Shown: one piece after another, positions 1-8,600 of the stretch
How the letters are laid out: every line of letters starts with the position of its first letter
Position numbering within the stretch: the stretch's first letter is position 1
Assembly (NCBI GenBank): GCA_951812755.1
Contig: OX638329.1
Span: 229,339 to 293,338, forward strand
Direction: 5' to 3'
Source of the DNA: an uncultured Latescibacterota bacterium
Lineage (GTDB): Bacteria; Latescibacterota; UBA2968
Length of the DNA stretch: 64,000 nucleotides
Position numbers and translations under genes: made by a program
Notes under the pieces: model-generated
Database searches by the model: none
Told to the model about the DNA's origin: nothing
Seen by the model: only the letters and a program-made list of their open reading frames with translations

Positions 1-80
1 GAGAAACCCTGTTCCAATGGCGCGACGACTGGGACGATGCAAAAAGCGAATGGGGAAAAACATTTTGGGAGGCGTTTTAA
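1..80 (+). CDS. 3' end of an unidentified gene cut by the window edge
   Basis: Reading from base 3 gives 25 codons and a TAA at 78-80, with a protein-like tail (FQWRDDWDD, then KTFWEAF). This frame differs from that of the dioxygenase that follows, so the apparent upstream extension of that gene (ATG at 37) would overlap this tail. The 19 bases to the next start hold a good ribosome binding site, as expected of neighbouring genes in one operon. The piece is too short to assign a family; its reality rests on amino-acid composition and on the fit with the next start. Confidence 0.5.
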   Translation, partial: ETLFQWRDDWDDAKSEWGKTFWEAF

Positions 81-99
81 AATTAACGAGGATCGGGTT

Positions 100-858
100 A
101 TGGAATGGGAACCCATTTTTCACGATTTTACATTCGGCGAATCCGAACGCCGAGAAATGGACCGCGAAGGGCATATTGCCTTTCCGGGACTGCTAAAAGA
201 CGATGCACAGGAAAAGCTGACAGAATCGCTATCCTATATCGAATCACTCAGACCACGAGCAAAAGAAGGCCATGAACCCAACCGGTTCGCAGCCGAATTT
301 GACTGGTATCTCGAAAGCTTGATCGGCCATCCCCAAATGCTCAGATTGGCGCGAGATATTCTGGGCGAGAATATTCGGTATGATCACTGCGTCAGCCTGA
401 ACCGCCCCGGAGGCAACCGCGGAACACACTGGCACACACATGGGTATGGGGAAGAAGACCCCAGCCTGGGATTTGTTCGCATCTTCTTTTACGTCAACGG
501 ATTTGAATCTGACGACGGTGGGTTAAAAGTCGTGCCCGGCAGCCATCTGTTCCGCGACCGCATCGCGCGTATGGACTCAGACGAAGCATTACAAGAGCAA
601 TGGATCAGCGGAAAAAACCACCCGATAACAGGGGAACCCCTCCAAATACACGCGCTCTCTATGCCACCTAAAACCGTAATCGCCATGTGGACATTTGCCG
701 CTCACGGCGTAAACCCGCGACAGCCGGACAGCGATACCCGGTGGTGCGTGGTATATGCCTATCGCAATCCCGGCCTGCCATCAAATGCGCGATGGATATC
801 CGAGGAATACGAAAAACGCCGCGTCCCCGGCGCCGAGGGATTGTTGAGTCTTTATTAA
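100..858 (+). CDS. phytanoyl-CoA dioxygenase (PhyH) family protein
   Basis: 252-aa cupin-fold protein of the Fe(II)/2-oxoglutarate oxygenase superfamily, PhyH branch, which hydroxylates small organic substrates; the substrate here is unknown. Visible landmarks are THWHTHGYG (residues 109-117), DDGGLKVVPGSH (138-149, typical of the family), and a distal AHGVNP with H202 followed by R214, matching the distal iron ligand and the 2-oxoglutarate arginine. The proximal HxD motif is not obvious: the acid position holds His (H110-W-H112-T-H114). ATG at 100 is preferred over ATG at 37 because ACGAGGAT lies 7 bases upstream and 37 overlaps the previous gene. The stop overlaps that of convergent higA by 4 bp. 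It lies on the same strand as the ThuA and dehydrogenase genes. Confidence 0.85.
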   Translation: MEWEPIFHDFTFGESERREMDREGHIAFPGLLKDDAQEKLTESLSYIESLRPRAKEGHEPNRFAAEFDWYLESLIGHPQMLRLARDILGENIRYDHCVSLNRPGGNRGTHWHTHGYGEEDPSLGFVRIFFYVNGFESDDGGLKVVPGSHLFRDRIARMDSDEALQEQWISGKNHPITGEPLQIHALSMPPKTVIAMWTFAAHGVNPRQPDSDTRWCVVYAYRNPGLPSNARWISEEYEKRRVPGAEGLLSLY

Positions 859-1157
859 CCAGAACGAATCGGCTTTTGCATTGATCTCTGCCGTGTACGC
901 GCCAAAGTCATGCGATAGTCGGCTTCAAGATTGGTCCAGAACTGCGCGTCAATTCCGAGTACCTTCTCCAGCGCGATTGCAGTATCCTGGGTAAGGGCCT
1001 TTTTCGCCTTGATAATCTCGTTTATCGCCTGTACAGTCCAGCCGAGCCTTGCCGCGAATTCTTTCTGGGTCATTCCACGAGCTTCGAGCTCCTCCGCCAA
1101 TACTTCCCCGGGCGGGATCGCCATGTCCGAAAATGCACGCGGGGTCTTAGTCGTCAT
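855..1157 (-). CDS. higA: HigA-family antitoxin (XRE helix-turn-helix)
   Basis: 100 aa. It opens with the family signature IPPGEVLAEELEARGMTQ, followed by a helix-turn-helix (KEFAARLGWTVQAINEII) and the HigA tail motif ALEKVLGIDAQFW. HigA proteins bind and neutralise HigB and repress the operon promoter through the HTH. The start overlaps the end of the toxin gene by 11 bp, giving translational coupling in the toxin-first order typical of higBA. The last codon abuts the convergent dioxygenase stop. Confidence 0.93.
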   Translation of the reverse strand: MTTKTPRAFSDMAIPPGEVLAEELEARGMTQKEFAARLGWTVQAINEIIKAKKALTQDTAIALEKVLGIDAQFWTNLEADYRMTLARTRQRSMQKPIRSG

Positions 1158-1446
1158 AATGGTTGCTCACCTCTTCTATGGTTACGTTTTCCTCGGTGTC
1201 GCCCTGCGTCACGATAAGACGCCACCTGCCTGTTAGATAGATGGACAGTTCCCCTCTCTTTGATCCTTTTAGAGGATGCAGGCGCATAGCCCGGATATTG
1301 TACACGTCCTGAAAGTTCCTGATCGCATAGAGCGCGTTTATACGGGTGATATACTTTCGCCCGACATCCGGGCCCCATTGCCGGATAGCCCTCGCTGACT
1401 CTTCGTAGTTTCGCTGAAGTCGGTTTGTCCTGAAGGAAACTTCCAT
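1147..1446 (-). CDS. higB: HigB-family toxin (RelE/ParE-like mRNA interferase)
   Basis: 99 aa, usual HigB size. Family features: MEVSFRTNRLQRNYEES at the N-terminus, MRLHPLKGSKRGELSIYLTG in the core, then WRLIVTQ and a C-terminal IEEVSNHYDD. Homologues fold like RelE and cleave mRNA on the ribosome. The gene is first in a two-gene operon with higA. About 190 bases separate its start from the divergent ThuA gene; the shared promoter region contains no recognised operator beyond AT-rich stretches. Confidence 0.92.
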   Translation of the reverse strand: MEVSFRTNRLQRNYEESARAIRQWGPDVGRKYITRINALYAIRNFQDVYNIRAMRLHPLKGSKRGELSIYLTGRWRLIVTQGDTEENVTIEEVSNHYDD

Positions 1447-1657
1447 TATTCATCCTCTCGGTGAATATATTCAAACGAGCAAGCACTTGTCAAGCTACCT
1501 GCACTTGGGAATTTCTTCCTATGGCGCAAACGATGCTGTATAGTCCACCGAAATATGATATATTAGCAGTATCAAAAAATTACCAGATAGCACCGCGGTT
1601 TCATCTCGTAAAAACGGCGAGTATATTGCATACTCATTGAGCAGAAAGGAGAAAAAC

Positions 1658-2323
1658 ATGAACATCTTATTCCTGCGGCATTCAGCGGGGTTTGAACACA
1701 GCTATTTGCCCGATGCAGAAGTGGCCTTAAAAGCAATTGGAAAAGAGAATGGCTGGCGGGTTTTAACCACGCATCGGCTGGACCGCATTTCCGCTGAGAA
1801 CCTGGAAAAATTTGACATCCTCGCATTTGCGACAACCGGGAACCTGCCCTTTACTGACGAACAAAAATCCGCGATTTTGGACTTTGTCCGCAACGGCAAA
1901 TCATTTCTCGGCATACACAACGCAACCGACACATGCTATGACTGGCCTGAATACGGCGAAATGCTCGGCGGATGGTTTAACGGCCATCCCTGGCATCAGG
2001 AAGTGGGGATTATTGTCGAAGACACCAATCACCCCGCGACAAAAATGCTGGGCGACTATTTTCGGGTAACAGATGAAATCTACACCTTTAAAAATTACGA
2101 CCGCAACAAGACCCATATCTTGATGCGAATCGACAACGATACCGTAGATCTAAAAAAAGGCAACCGCGAAGATAACGACTACGCCATGGGCTGGTGCCAC
2201 GAATACGGCAAAGGCCGCGTCATGTACACCGCTCTGGGACATCCCGATGCCCTGTGGCACGAAGACTGGTTCCACGCGCACATCACGGGATGTATCAAAT
2301 GGGCTGCGAGATTGGAGGATTAG
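1658..2323 (+). CDS. ThuA-like domain protein
   Basis: 221 aa, flavodoxin/amidotransferase-like ThuA fold (trehalose-utilisation family). Opens NILFLRHSAGFEHSYLPDAE; has FDILAFATTGNLPFT, SFLGIHNATDTCYDWPEYGE, FNGHPWHQE and a C-terminal HPDALWHEDWFHAHITGCIKWA, all typical. The exact reaction is not established for the family; members sit in carbohydrate catabolic clusters. ATG at 1658 is chosen over the upstream TTG at 1637 because AAAGGAGA lies 6-13 bases before it. The dehydrogenase starts 1 base after its stop, so the two are surely co-transcribed. Confidence 0.9.
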   Translation: MNILFLRHSAGFEHSYLPDAEVALKAIGKENGWRVLTTHRLDRISAENLEKFDILAFATTGNLPFTDEQKSAILDFVRNGKSFLGIHNATDTCYDWPEYGEMLGGWFNGHPWHQEVGIIVEDTNHPATKMLGDYFRVTDEIYTFKNYDRNKTHILMRIDNDTVDLKKGNREDNDYAMGWCHEYGKGRVMYTALGHPDALWHEDWFHAHITGCIKWAARLED

Positions 2324-2324
2324 A

Positions 2325-3290
2325 ATGCCAAAATTTGTATTCATGCCCCCGCAGGACGACCTCAGGCGCGCATTCGCCATTCGCCTGTCAGACGACCTCC
2401 CCGAATACGATGTCCTATCGCCCGAGACCGACGAGGACGCCATAGAGGCAATACGCGACGCCGACGCCGCATTCGGCTGGATACCGCCCGATGCACTCGC
2501 CGTCGCCAAAAAACTCGCCTGGCTACACAATCCAGACGCCGGCCCCTTCTTCGGATACTACTACAGGGAACTGACCGAGCACCCGCTGGCCATCACAAAT
2601 CCCCGCGGCATATACTTCGACCACATATCCCACCACATCCTGATGTTCCTGCTCGCATTGGCGCGTGGGCTACCCTGGTACATGGACGCACAGCGGCGCA
2701 GAGTATGGGACAAGAATGCACGCAAATCGCCGTACATAGATCTTGCCGGCGCAACAGCACTCATCAACGGCGTAGGCGGCATCGGACACGAAACAGCGCG
2801 CCTGTGCAATGAACTGGGAATGACCGTCATCGGCATCGAACCTCGCCCCGAATACAAACTGTCCTATGTCGAATTCCACACCCCGGACGAAATTGACGCA
2901 CTCCTGCCACTCGCGGACTTTGTCATCACAACCGTCCCGCACACCCCCGAAACCGAAGGCATGTTCGACGCGCGACGCTTCGCCCTGATGAAACCCTCGG
3001 CGTACTTCATCAACATCGGACGCGGCAAAGTGTGCAAAATAGACGACCTCGCCAACGCCATCGAATCCGGCACAATAGCGGGCGCTGGTCTCGACGTATT
3101 CGAACAAGAACCACTGCCCTCCGACCACAAGCTATGGAGCCTGCCCAACGTGCTGATGACCCCTCACATAGCAGTCAGAGACGCCGGCAACATAAACGAG
3201 CGACGCTTCGAAATACTCATTGACAACGCCCGCCGCTTCCTCGCAGGCGAAGAACTAACCAATGTCGTGGATAAGTCAAAGTGGTACTGA
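2325..3290 (+). CDS. D-isomer-specific 2-hydroxyacid dehydrogenase
   Basis: 321 aa. NAD-binding Rossmann motif GVGGIGHETARLCNELG, the second signature FALMKPSAYFINIGRGKVC, and AGAGLDVFEQEPLP followed by LPNVLMTPHIA, where the His is the catalytic base. The family reduces 2-keto acids or oxidises D-2-hydroxyacids with NAD(P); substrate unknown. The start at 2325 follows GGAGG at 2314-2318 inside the end of the ThuA gene. An in-frame ATG at 2247 would overlap the ThuA gene by 77 bases and is rejected. It is the last gene of the ThuA operon and converges on the SMP-30 gene. Confidence 0.92.
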   Translation: MPKFVFMPPQDDLRRAFAIRLSDDLPEYDVLSPETDEDAIEAIRDADAAFGWIPPDALAVAKKLAWLHNPDAGPFFGYYYRELTEHPLAITNPRGIYFDHISHHILMFLLALARGLPWYMDAQRRRVWDKNARKSPYIDLAGATALINGVGGIGHETARLCNELGMTVIGIEPRPEYKLSYVEFHTPDEIDALLPLADFVITTVPHTPETEGMFDARRFALMKPSAYFINIGRGKVCKIDDLANAIESGTIAGAGLDVFEQEPLPSDHKLWSLPNVLMTPHIAVRDAGNINERRFEILIDNARRFLAGEELTNVVDKSKWY

Positions 3291-3294
3291 GAAG

Positions 3295-4191
3295 CTATCC
3301 CAATCCCTTCAGATGTGTGCGCGCGCGGTACAAATACCCATCTATAGCCGTGACATAGAGCGACTGCAAATCTTCATCGCCGAACTCACAATTGGTCGGA
3401 TTAATGGGAAAAGGATGTGTTTCGAGTACCCGTCCGTCGGGCGCAAAAACGTAGATCATCGGACCGGGACCACTATCCGGCCAACCCGCACTCGCGACAA
3501 TATTGAGATCCGCATCCAGCCTCATACCGTCTATACCCCGATGGGCACCAAAATCGTGAAGCACTTCACAAGCACCCAGAGACCCATCCTCCTCAATCGG
3601 ATAAGCGCGCAATTCCCGAGGAGTCTCAGGAAGATAATCGCTTTGCGCCACATACAGGGTCTTCATATCGGGCGTAACAATCAGACCATTGGGCTTTGTC
3701 GTATCAAAAGTCACCCGCACCGTCGTGTACGTCCCATCGTCCTGGGGATCAGCCCGATACACCGACTCGTGACCGATATCCATACATGATTTATCATCGC
3801 CATATCTCGGATCTGTGAACCAGACCCGACCTTTTGCATCCACGACGAGATCATTGGGACTGTTAAAACGATTCCCCTCAAAATTGTCGGATATCACAGT
3901 CGTCGAGCCATCGCTTTCATACCGCGCAATGCGACGCCCGGGACCATCCACGTATTTATCACCCACAGGATTGAATGTCCCCTCCGCACCATAGACCCGG
4001 CCCTGTGCATCAGTGGTCAGACCATTTGCCCGATTAGTACCCGTGCGCCACTCGTCGCAAACACCCGTCTCGGGATCGTAGCGCATCGCGCGGTCTCCCG
4101 GCATATCTGTAAATAACAGCACGTCATCCACCCACACCGGACCCTCGGTAAAACCAAACGGACCAGCCACCTGTTCAAATTTCCATTCCAT
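3295..4191 (-). CDS. SMP-30/gluconolactonase/LRE family protein
   Basis: 298-aa six-bladed beta-propeller lactonase. Visible: FTEGPVWVDDVLLFTD (metal-ligand Glu near the N-terminus), NRANGLTTDAQGRVYGAEG, RFNSPNDLVVDAKGRVWFTD (Asn and Asp ligand region) and GIDGMRLDADLNI near the C-terminus (Asp ligand). The family hydrolyses sugar lactones such as gluconolactone using Ca or Zn. An AAGGAG sits 8 bases before the ATG. Convergent with the dehydrogenase, 4 bases between stops. Together with the dehydrogenase and ThuA it suggests sugar-acid catabolism, which is inference. Confidence 0.92.
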   Translation of the reverse strand: MEWKFEQVAGPFGFTEGPVWVDDVLLFTDMPGDRAMRYDPETGVCDEWRTGTNRANGLTTDAQGRVYGAEGTFNPVGDKYVDGPGRRIARYESDGSTTVISDNFEGNRFNSPNDLVVDAKGRVWFTDPRYGDDKSCMDIGHESVYRADPQDDGTYTTVRVTFDTTKPNGLIVTPDMKTLYVAQSDYLPETPRELRAYPIEEDGSLGACEVLHDFGAHRGIDGMRLDADLNIVASAGWPDSGPGPMIYVFAPDGRVLETHPFPINPTNCEFGDEDLQSLYVTAIDGYLYRARTHLKGLG

Positions 4192-4278
4192 AAAACGCTC
4201 CTTTGATTCTCATAAAATTGTGCGATTTTGCCCTCAACATACGCGATTGCCAGCACGATGGGAAGTGAGAAGTGTGAG

Positions 4279-4376
4279 GTGTGAAGTGTGAAGTGTGAAG
4301 TGTGAAGTGTGAAGTGTGAAGTGTGAAGTGTGAAGTGTGAAGTGTGAAGTGTGAAGTGTGAAGTGTGAAGTGTGAA
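4279..4376. repeat. GTGTGAA heptamer array, 14 perfect copies
   Basis: Fourteen uninterrupted 7-bp units fill the spacer upstream of the SMP-30 gene, with imperfect units at 4263-4278. The array keeps reading frames open by chance (7-codon periodic FTLHTSH on the minus strand) but is not coding. Short degenerate pieces of the same sequence recur in spacers near 15985, 28800, 41420, 47205, 54270, 58960 and 63580. Confidence 0.95.
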
Positions 4377-4486
4377 GTAGGGGGTCTCACACAAAGACAC
4401 AAAGACACAAAGATGCAAGAAGGGTGATGTAGGAGGAAAATCCTTTGAACTGGTCTAACGACCAGTTGTACATCGCCCCCGACCTC

Positions 4487-4518
4487 GTCATCGCGGCATG
4501 GTTTTAGCCGCGATCCAG
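4487..4518. repeat. REP-like 32-bp palindromic unit
   Basis: Core GTCATCGCGGCAT ... AGCCGCGATCCAG, arms able to pair as GCGGC/GCCGC. Same family as 24823-24854, 24868-24899, 28757-28788 and 47372-47403. Always in spacers; orientation varies. Confidence 0.8.
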
Positions 4519-4577
4519 TTGTGGGGATGTGTGGGGTCGTCTCACGTTTTACATCTCACCGCTTTTAACCGCTAATT

Positions 4578-4620
4578 GCAATATGAAGGGTGGCGCGATT
4601 TCGCATGATTAAGTACATTC
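4578..4620 (+). repeat. leader-like repeat, copy A
   Basis: ATATGAAGGGTGGCGCGATT followed by TCGCATGATT closely matches sequences at 17155-17181 (copy B) and 28349-28372 (copy C). Here it precedes the Fic gene by about 50 bases; B and C precede antitoxin-like starts. Homology is lost after about 40 bases. Confidence 0.6.
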
Positions 4621-4672
4621 CAGAAACCCTTGAACATGCCTGCTGTGCAATATCGACCACCCTATATAAACA

Positions 4673-5656
4673 ATGAAAATCGAAAAACCACCATACATAA
4701 TCACACCGGACATTCTCTTTCGCATTGAAGAAATCGGTGAAGCGATTGGTCGCGCGACAGGCATCTCGCAGGACTTGCGCCTGCGGCGAATCAATCGCAT
4801 CCTCACGATTCGCGGATCCCTCGCCATTGAAGGCAATATCCTCAGCGAAGAACAGGTCTCCACAATACTCGACGGCAAGCCCGTTATCGCGCCACTCAGA
4901 GACATACAGGAAGCCCGCAACGCCATCAAAGCCTACGACCAATACCAGCAGTGGAATCCCGCCAGCGAAGCCGGCCTGTTGCGTGCTCACGAAATCCTGA
5001 TGATCGGCCTATTGGATGCGCCCGGACAATATCGCCGCAGAGACATTGGCGTTATGGGCGGCGGCGAAGTCCATCACATCGGCCCACCTCCCATGCGCGT
5101 GCCACAACTCATGGCAAACTTGCTGGCCTGGCTGGGCAGCACCGATGAACACCCGCTAATCGCCAGTTCAGTTTTCCACTACGAATTTGAGTTCATTCAC
5201 CCCTTTGAAGATGGCAACGGACGGATGGGACGGCTCTGGCAAACCCTGATACTGACCCGCTGGAAATCCCTGTTCGCCCACATCCCCGTAGAAAGTCTGG
5301 TCCATGCCCGACAAAGCGACTACTACAAAGCCATCAGACAGAGTTCATCAGAAGGCGAGAGCACGCCATTCATTGCGTTCATGCTGGAGATTATTCTGGA
5401 TGCCCTCCAGGTAACCGACCAAGTAACCGACCAAGTAACCGACCAGGTAGCGCGGCTACTCGCCGCCTTGCGGACAGGACCAAAAACCACCGCTGAACTC
5501 ATGGCGGAACTGGGCCTATCACATCGTCCCACATTCCGCAACAACTACATTCGCCCGGCAATCTCCGCAGGACTCGTGGAAATGACACGCCCCGAATCAC
5601 CCACCGCGAGAAACCAAAAATATCGCCTCACCACACGCGGAAGAGAGATACAATAA
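4673..5656 (+). CDS. Fic-family protein with C-terminal winged helix
   Basis: 327 aa. Complete catalytic Fic motif HPFEDGNGRMGR at 176-187, so nucleotidyl transfer (usually AMPylation) to a target protein is expected. An inhibitory-helix motif SLAIEGN at 49-55 matches the (S/T)xxxE(G/N) form that blocks ATP, placing it among N-terminally autoinhibited Fic proteins. Residues 244-258 are a VTDQ linker encoded by three 12-bp repeats, followed by a winged helix (LGLSHRPTFRNNYIRP ... QKYRLTTRGRE) closely resembling the tail of the ATPase gene ending at 11807. No clear ribosome binding site. The nuclease/NTPase gene follows after 41 bases. Confidence 0.92.
   Translation: MKIEKPPYIITPDILFRIEEIGEAIGRATGISQDLRLRRINRILTIRGSLAIEGNILSEEQVSTILDGKPVIAPLRDIQEARNAIKAYDQYQQWNPASEAGLLRAHEILMIGLLDAPGQYRRRDIGVMGGGEVHHIGPPPMRVPQLMANLLAWLGSTDEHPLIASSVFHYEFEFIHPFEDGNGRMGRLWQTLILTRWKSLFAHIPVESLVHARQSDYYKAIRQSSSEGESTPFIAFMLEIILDALQVTDQVTDQVTDQVARLLAALRTGPKTTAELMAELGLSHRPTFRNNYIRPAISAGLVEMTRPESPTARNQKYRLTTRGREIQ
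5411..5446 (+). repeat. three 12-bp coding repeats (VTDQ linker of Fic)
   Basis: Three near-identical units of GTAACCGACCAA in frame. They resemble in length and meaning the VTAQ units at 11561-11595 and the decayed array at 24947-25082. Confidence 0.9.
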
Positions 5657-5697
5657 TTTGAATAAATCAGCCACAAATCGAAAGCACTGTCAGCATT

Positions 5698-8600
5698 ATG
5701 ACCTTAAGTGAACAGCAACATCATAAAAAACTAAAGGAAGAGCTTCAGCAAGGCGGAAAAGCATCGAATCTCGAACGTCTCGCGCCTACACTGCTGGAAC
5801 GCCTACTTGATGTGCCATTTCCTGTCGCCAAATCCGGCGGCTATCAACATGGCGGAGATGCCGGAACAGCAGGGCATCAAGGACGAAGGCTTCGCGCTGA
5901 ATGCAAGAAGTATAGTGACACCAGCCATCTGCGCGAACGGGAATTGCTTGGAGAGATAGACCAAGCTCTTGCACGAGATCAAGCACTTGAAGCCTGGATA
6001 TTGGTTGCAACACGCCCCGTTCCAGAGACCCTACAGCATTCGCTTGTGCAGAAAGGCGAAAGTGTTGGGGTTCCCATTGTAATTATCGATTGGGCAAATC
6101 ACGGGATAGCACCACTCGCAGCATTATGCGCTTTTGCCCCTGATTTGGTTGAGGAGGAGTTTTCAAAAGAGGCTGGTGAGGCAGCTCGTGCCCTTCAACC
6201 CATATCAAAGCAAGCTATCGAAAGGTTGCAACGCGATCTGCAATCCTGGTGTCTAGGGTATGATGCTTTACGCACACTATCTCACAAGTGTCTCGACGAG
6301 ATTTGGAACTCTCCCGAAGAGTCGAACGCTAAACTTGGACAAAACGCCGCTGGAGGTGCTCAGGAGAAGAAGGTCAAACGTAGTACCGTACATGAAGCAC
6401 TGAATACATGGTGGGAGGGTCCAGCTCATAATGACGCACCAGTTGCCGTCGTAGGCCTGGAAGGCATCGGTAAAACGTGGGCAACGCTCGATTGGTTGAT
6501 AGACAAAAGGGATGAACAACCAATGGTTCTGGTAATACCATCCTCTGCGGTAGTCGCTGGGCACGTCTCTGAAACCAGTGTGAAGCAAATTCTGGCAGAT
6601 CGCCTTCACGAAATGAGCAAAGGGATACGGGACAGGGACCATTGGCTTCGCCGTCTCGAAAATTTACTGAAGCGTCCGACCAATGAGGGGCCTGTCCTGA
6701 CAGTCTTCTTTGATGGCCTGATTCAAGAGTCATCCACTCCTTGGCTACACATTCTGAAGATTCTTCAAAGTAAAACATTTAAGGGACGAGTAAGGGTAAT
6801 CGTCAGTACTCGAACTCATCATTTTGAAGAAACGTTGTCGGAGCTTCGCGGTCTTGTCAATTTAGCTGAGCGGGTTGATGTAGATCTCTATGATACAGCA
6901 CCAGGAAGTGAACTTGACCAGATGCTTGCATTTGAGAATCTCACGCAGACCGACCTGCATGACGATGTAATTGAATTGGCTCGTAAACCCCGTCTCTTTA
7001 AGCTCGTAGTACATTTCCGAGAAGAGTTGGTTGAGGCGGATCAAATAACAGTCCATCGTCTGCTGTGGGAGTACGGACGCGACTATTTCGGAGTTCGTGC
7101 TGGCAGATCATTCAGCCAAAACGAGTGGAGGTACTGGCTTACAGAAATTGCTCAAAAACATCGAACCGATATCGAATATAAATATTCACTGAGGTCGCTC
7201 GGTGAAACCGTAGCCCGTCCCGACCTTAGCAAAAATGAGGTCTATGCAAGGCTCAGCGACATTATTGATGGACGGTTCGCTACCCGTGATTCATCAGGCA
7301 ATTTCAAAATTATTCCCGCAGTCGTTGCACATGCCCTCGGTGCTGCACTTCTGAATGACCTATATCAAGAAGCCTCGCCAAATTTAGAAAATCTAAATGC
7401 CAAGTTAGCGGAATGGTTTGATCCCATTTCTGGTCTTGATGAAAGAACTGAAATCCTGCGTGCGGCAGTATCAATCTTAGTGGAGCAGGGACGTGCAGCA
7501 GAGTCACTCATTCCTGGAGTGCTCGTCACGGCGTGGTTACAAAGTCAGAATGTTCCCGATGAACACCGTCAAGAACTCGCCGATCTCGCTCCGAATTTTC
7601 CCGATGCACTGCTTGATACGATTGAGCATTCAGACAGTTACGTTTATGATTCTGCCAGATTTTGGGCTGTGAACGCGCTGCGAAATATTCCCAGGGAAGA
7701 TACTGCTGCTTTTACCAAAATTATCCAGCGATCTCTGAGCTGGATGAGTATTGTATCCCGTGATGTCGATACGCAACCAAATGCCAACGAAGAGCGCGAC
7801 AAGCGACGCTCAGATCGACTGAAAAACTTGATTGGTATCGACTCCTCGCAACGTATTAAAGTCTGCGGTGTTGAACTTGATTTGGTTAATCATGACACCG
7901 GCTTTAGCGCACGGCAATCTGCTGTGCCTTCAATCATTGAAGTTTTTCCGCTGTCTAAAGCCCTGCCAATTTTTGAGGTAGCTGCAGTTGCCGTAGCAGT
8001 CAGAGGCCCAAACGCGAGTTGGGATGGATTAAAGTGGATTTGCCTGCTTAACGAAGATGATCCAGACGAAATGGTGAAGGCTTTGAGAGCCTTGTCCGAA
8101 GAAATCCGTCTCCGAACTCCAGAACCGGGCATACATCCGGATCTCCCGAAGAGCGTCGCTTCACTTCTGCTCAGACTCACCGGACACAAGGCTGACGAAG
8201 ATAAAGCAGTGGATATTGATCCTGATCTGAACCGCCTGTTCTCTTACGAGAAAGACTATCTACAAAAGCCTAGCCAAAGCTGGTTTCCGCTGGAACGGCG
8301 CCATGCGGAAATTACTCTTGCTGATCGAGAATTGCCTTTGGTTAGTCGCGCACAACGGACCGAAGATCTATGGCTTGACCCCAGCTTTGAGCCTCCAGAC
8401 ACCTTTGTAGCCGAACTGCATAAGGCAGCAAAGAGCATAGATGTCGAAAAGCTGGACAGGTATATGGAGGTCACCAGCGAGGATTACGACTTTGAGAGAC
8501 TCGAACCAGCACTTGCTCGTTGTGCGCCAGATCTGCTGGCGGATTTGATTCGTAGGAAAATGCAGAATCTATCTACCTCTCCCCCAGAATTTCGACAGTC

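Larger units (their letters stand above)
4377..4672. other. repeat-filled spacer before the Fic gene
   Basis: No gene seen. In order: an ACAAAGACAC repeat at 4388-4412 (echoed at 41437-41463), a perfect 8-bp hairpin with arms 4448-4455 and 4460-4467, a REP-like unit at 4487-4518, and a leader-like repeat at 4578-4620. Confidence 0.7.

Noticed and set aside
37..99. N-terminal extension of the dioxygenase to ATG 37
   Set aside because: Overlaps the coding end of the previous gene and has a weaker ribosome binding site than ATG 100.
4017..4418. Minus-strand protein of FTLHTSH repeats
   Set aside because: Encoded by the non-coding GTGTGAA array; a seven-base repeat keeps all frames open.
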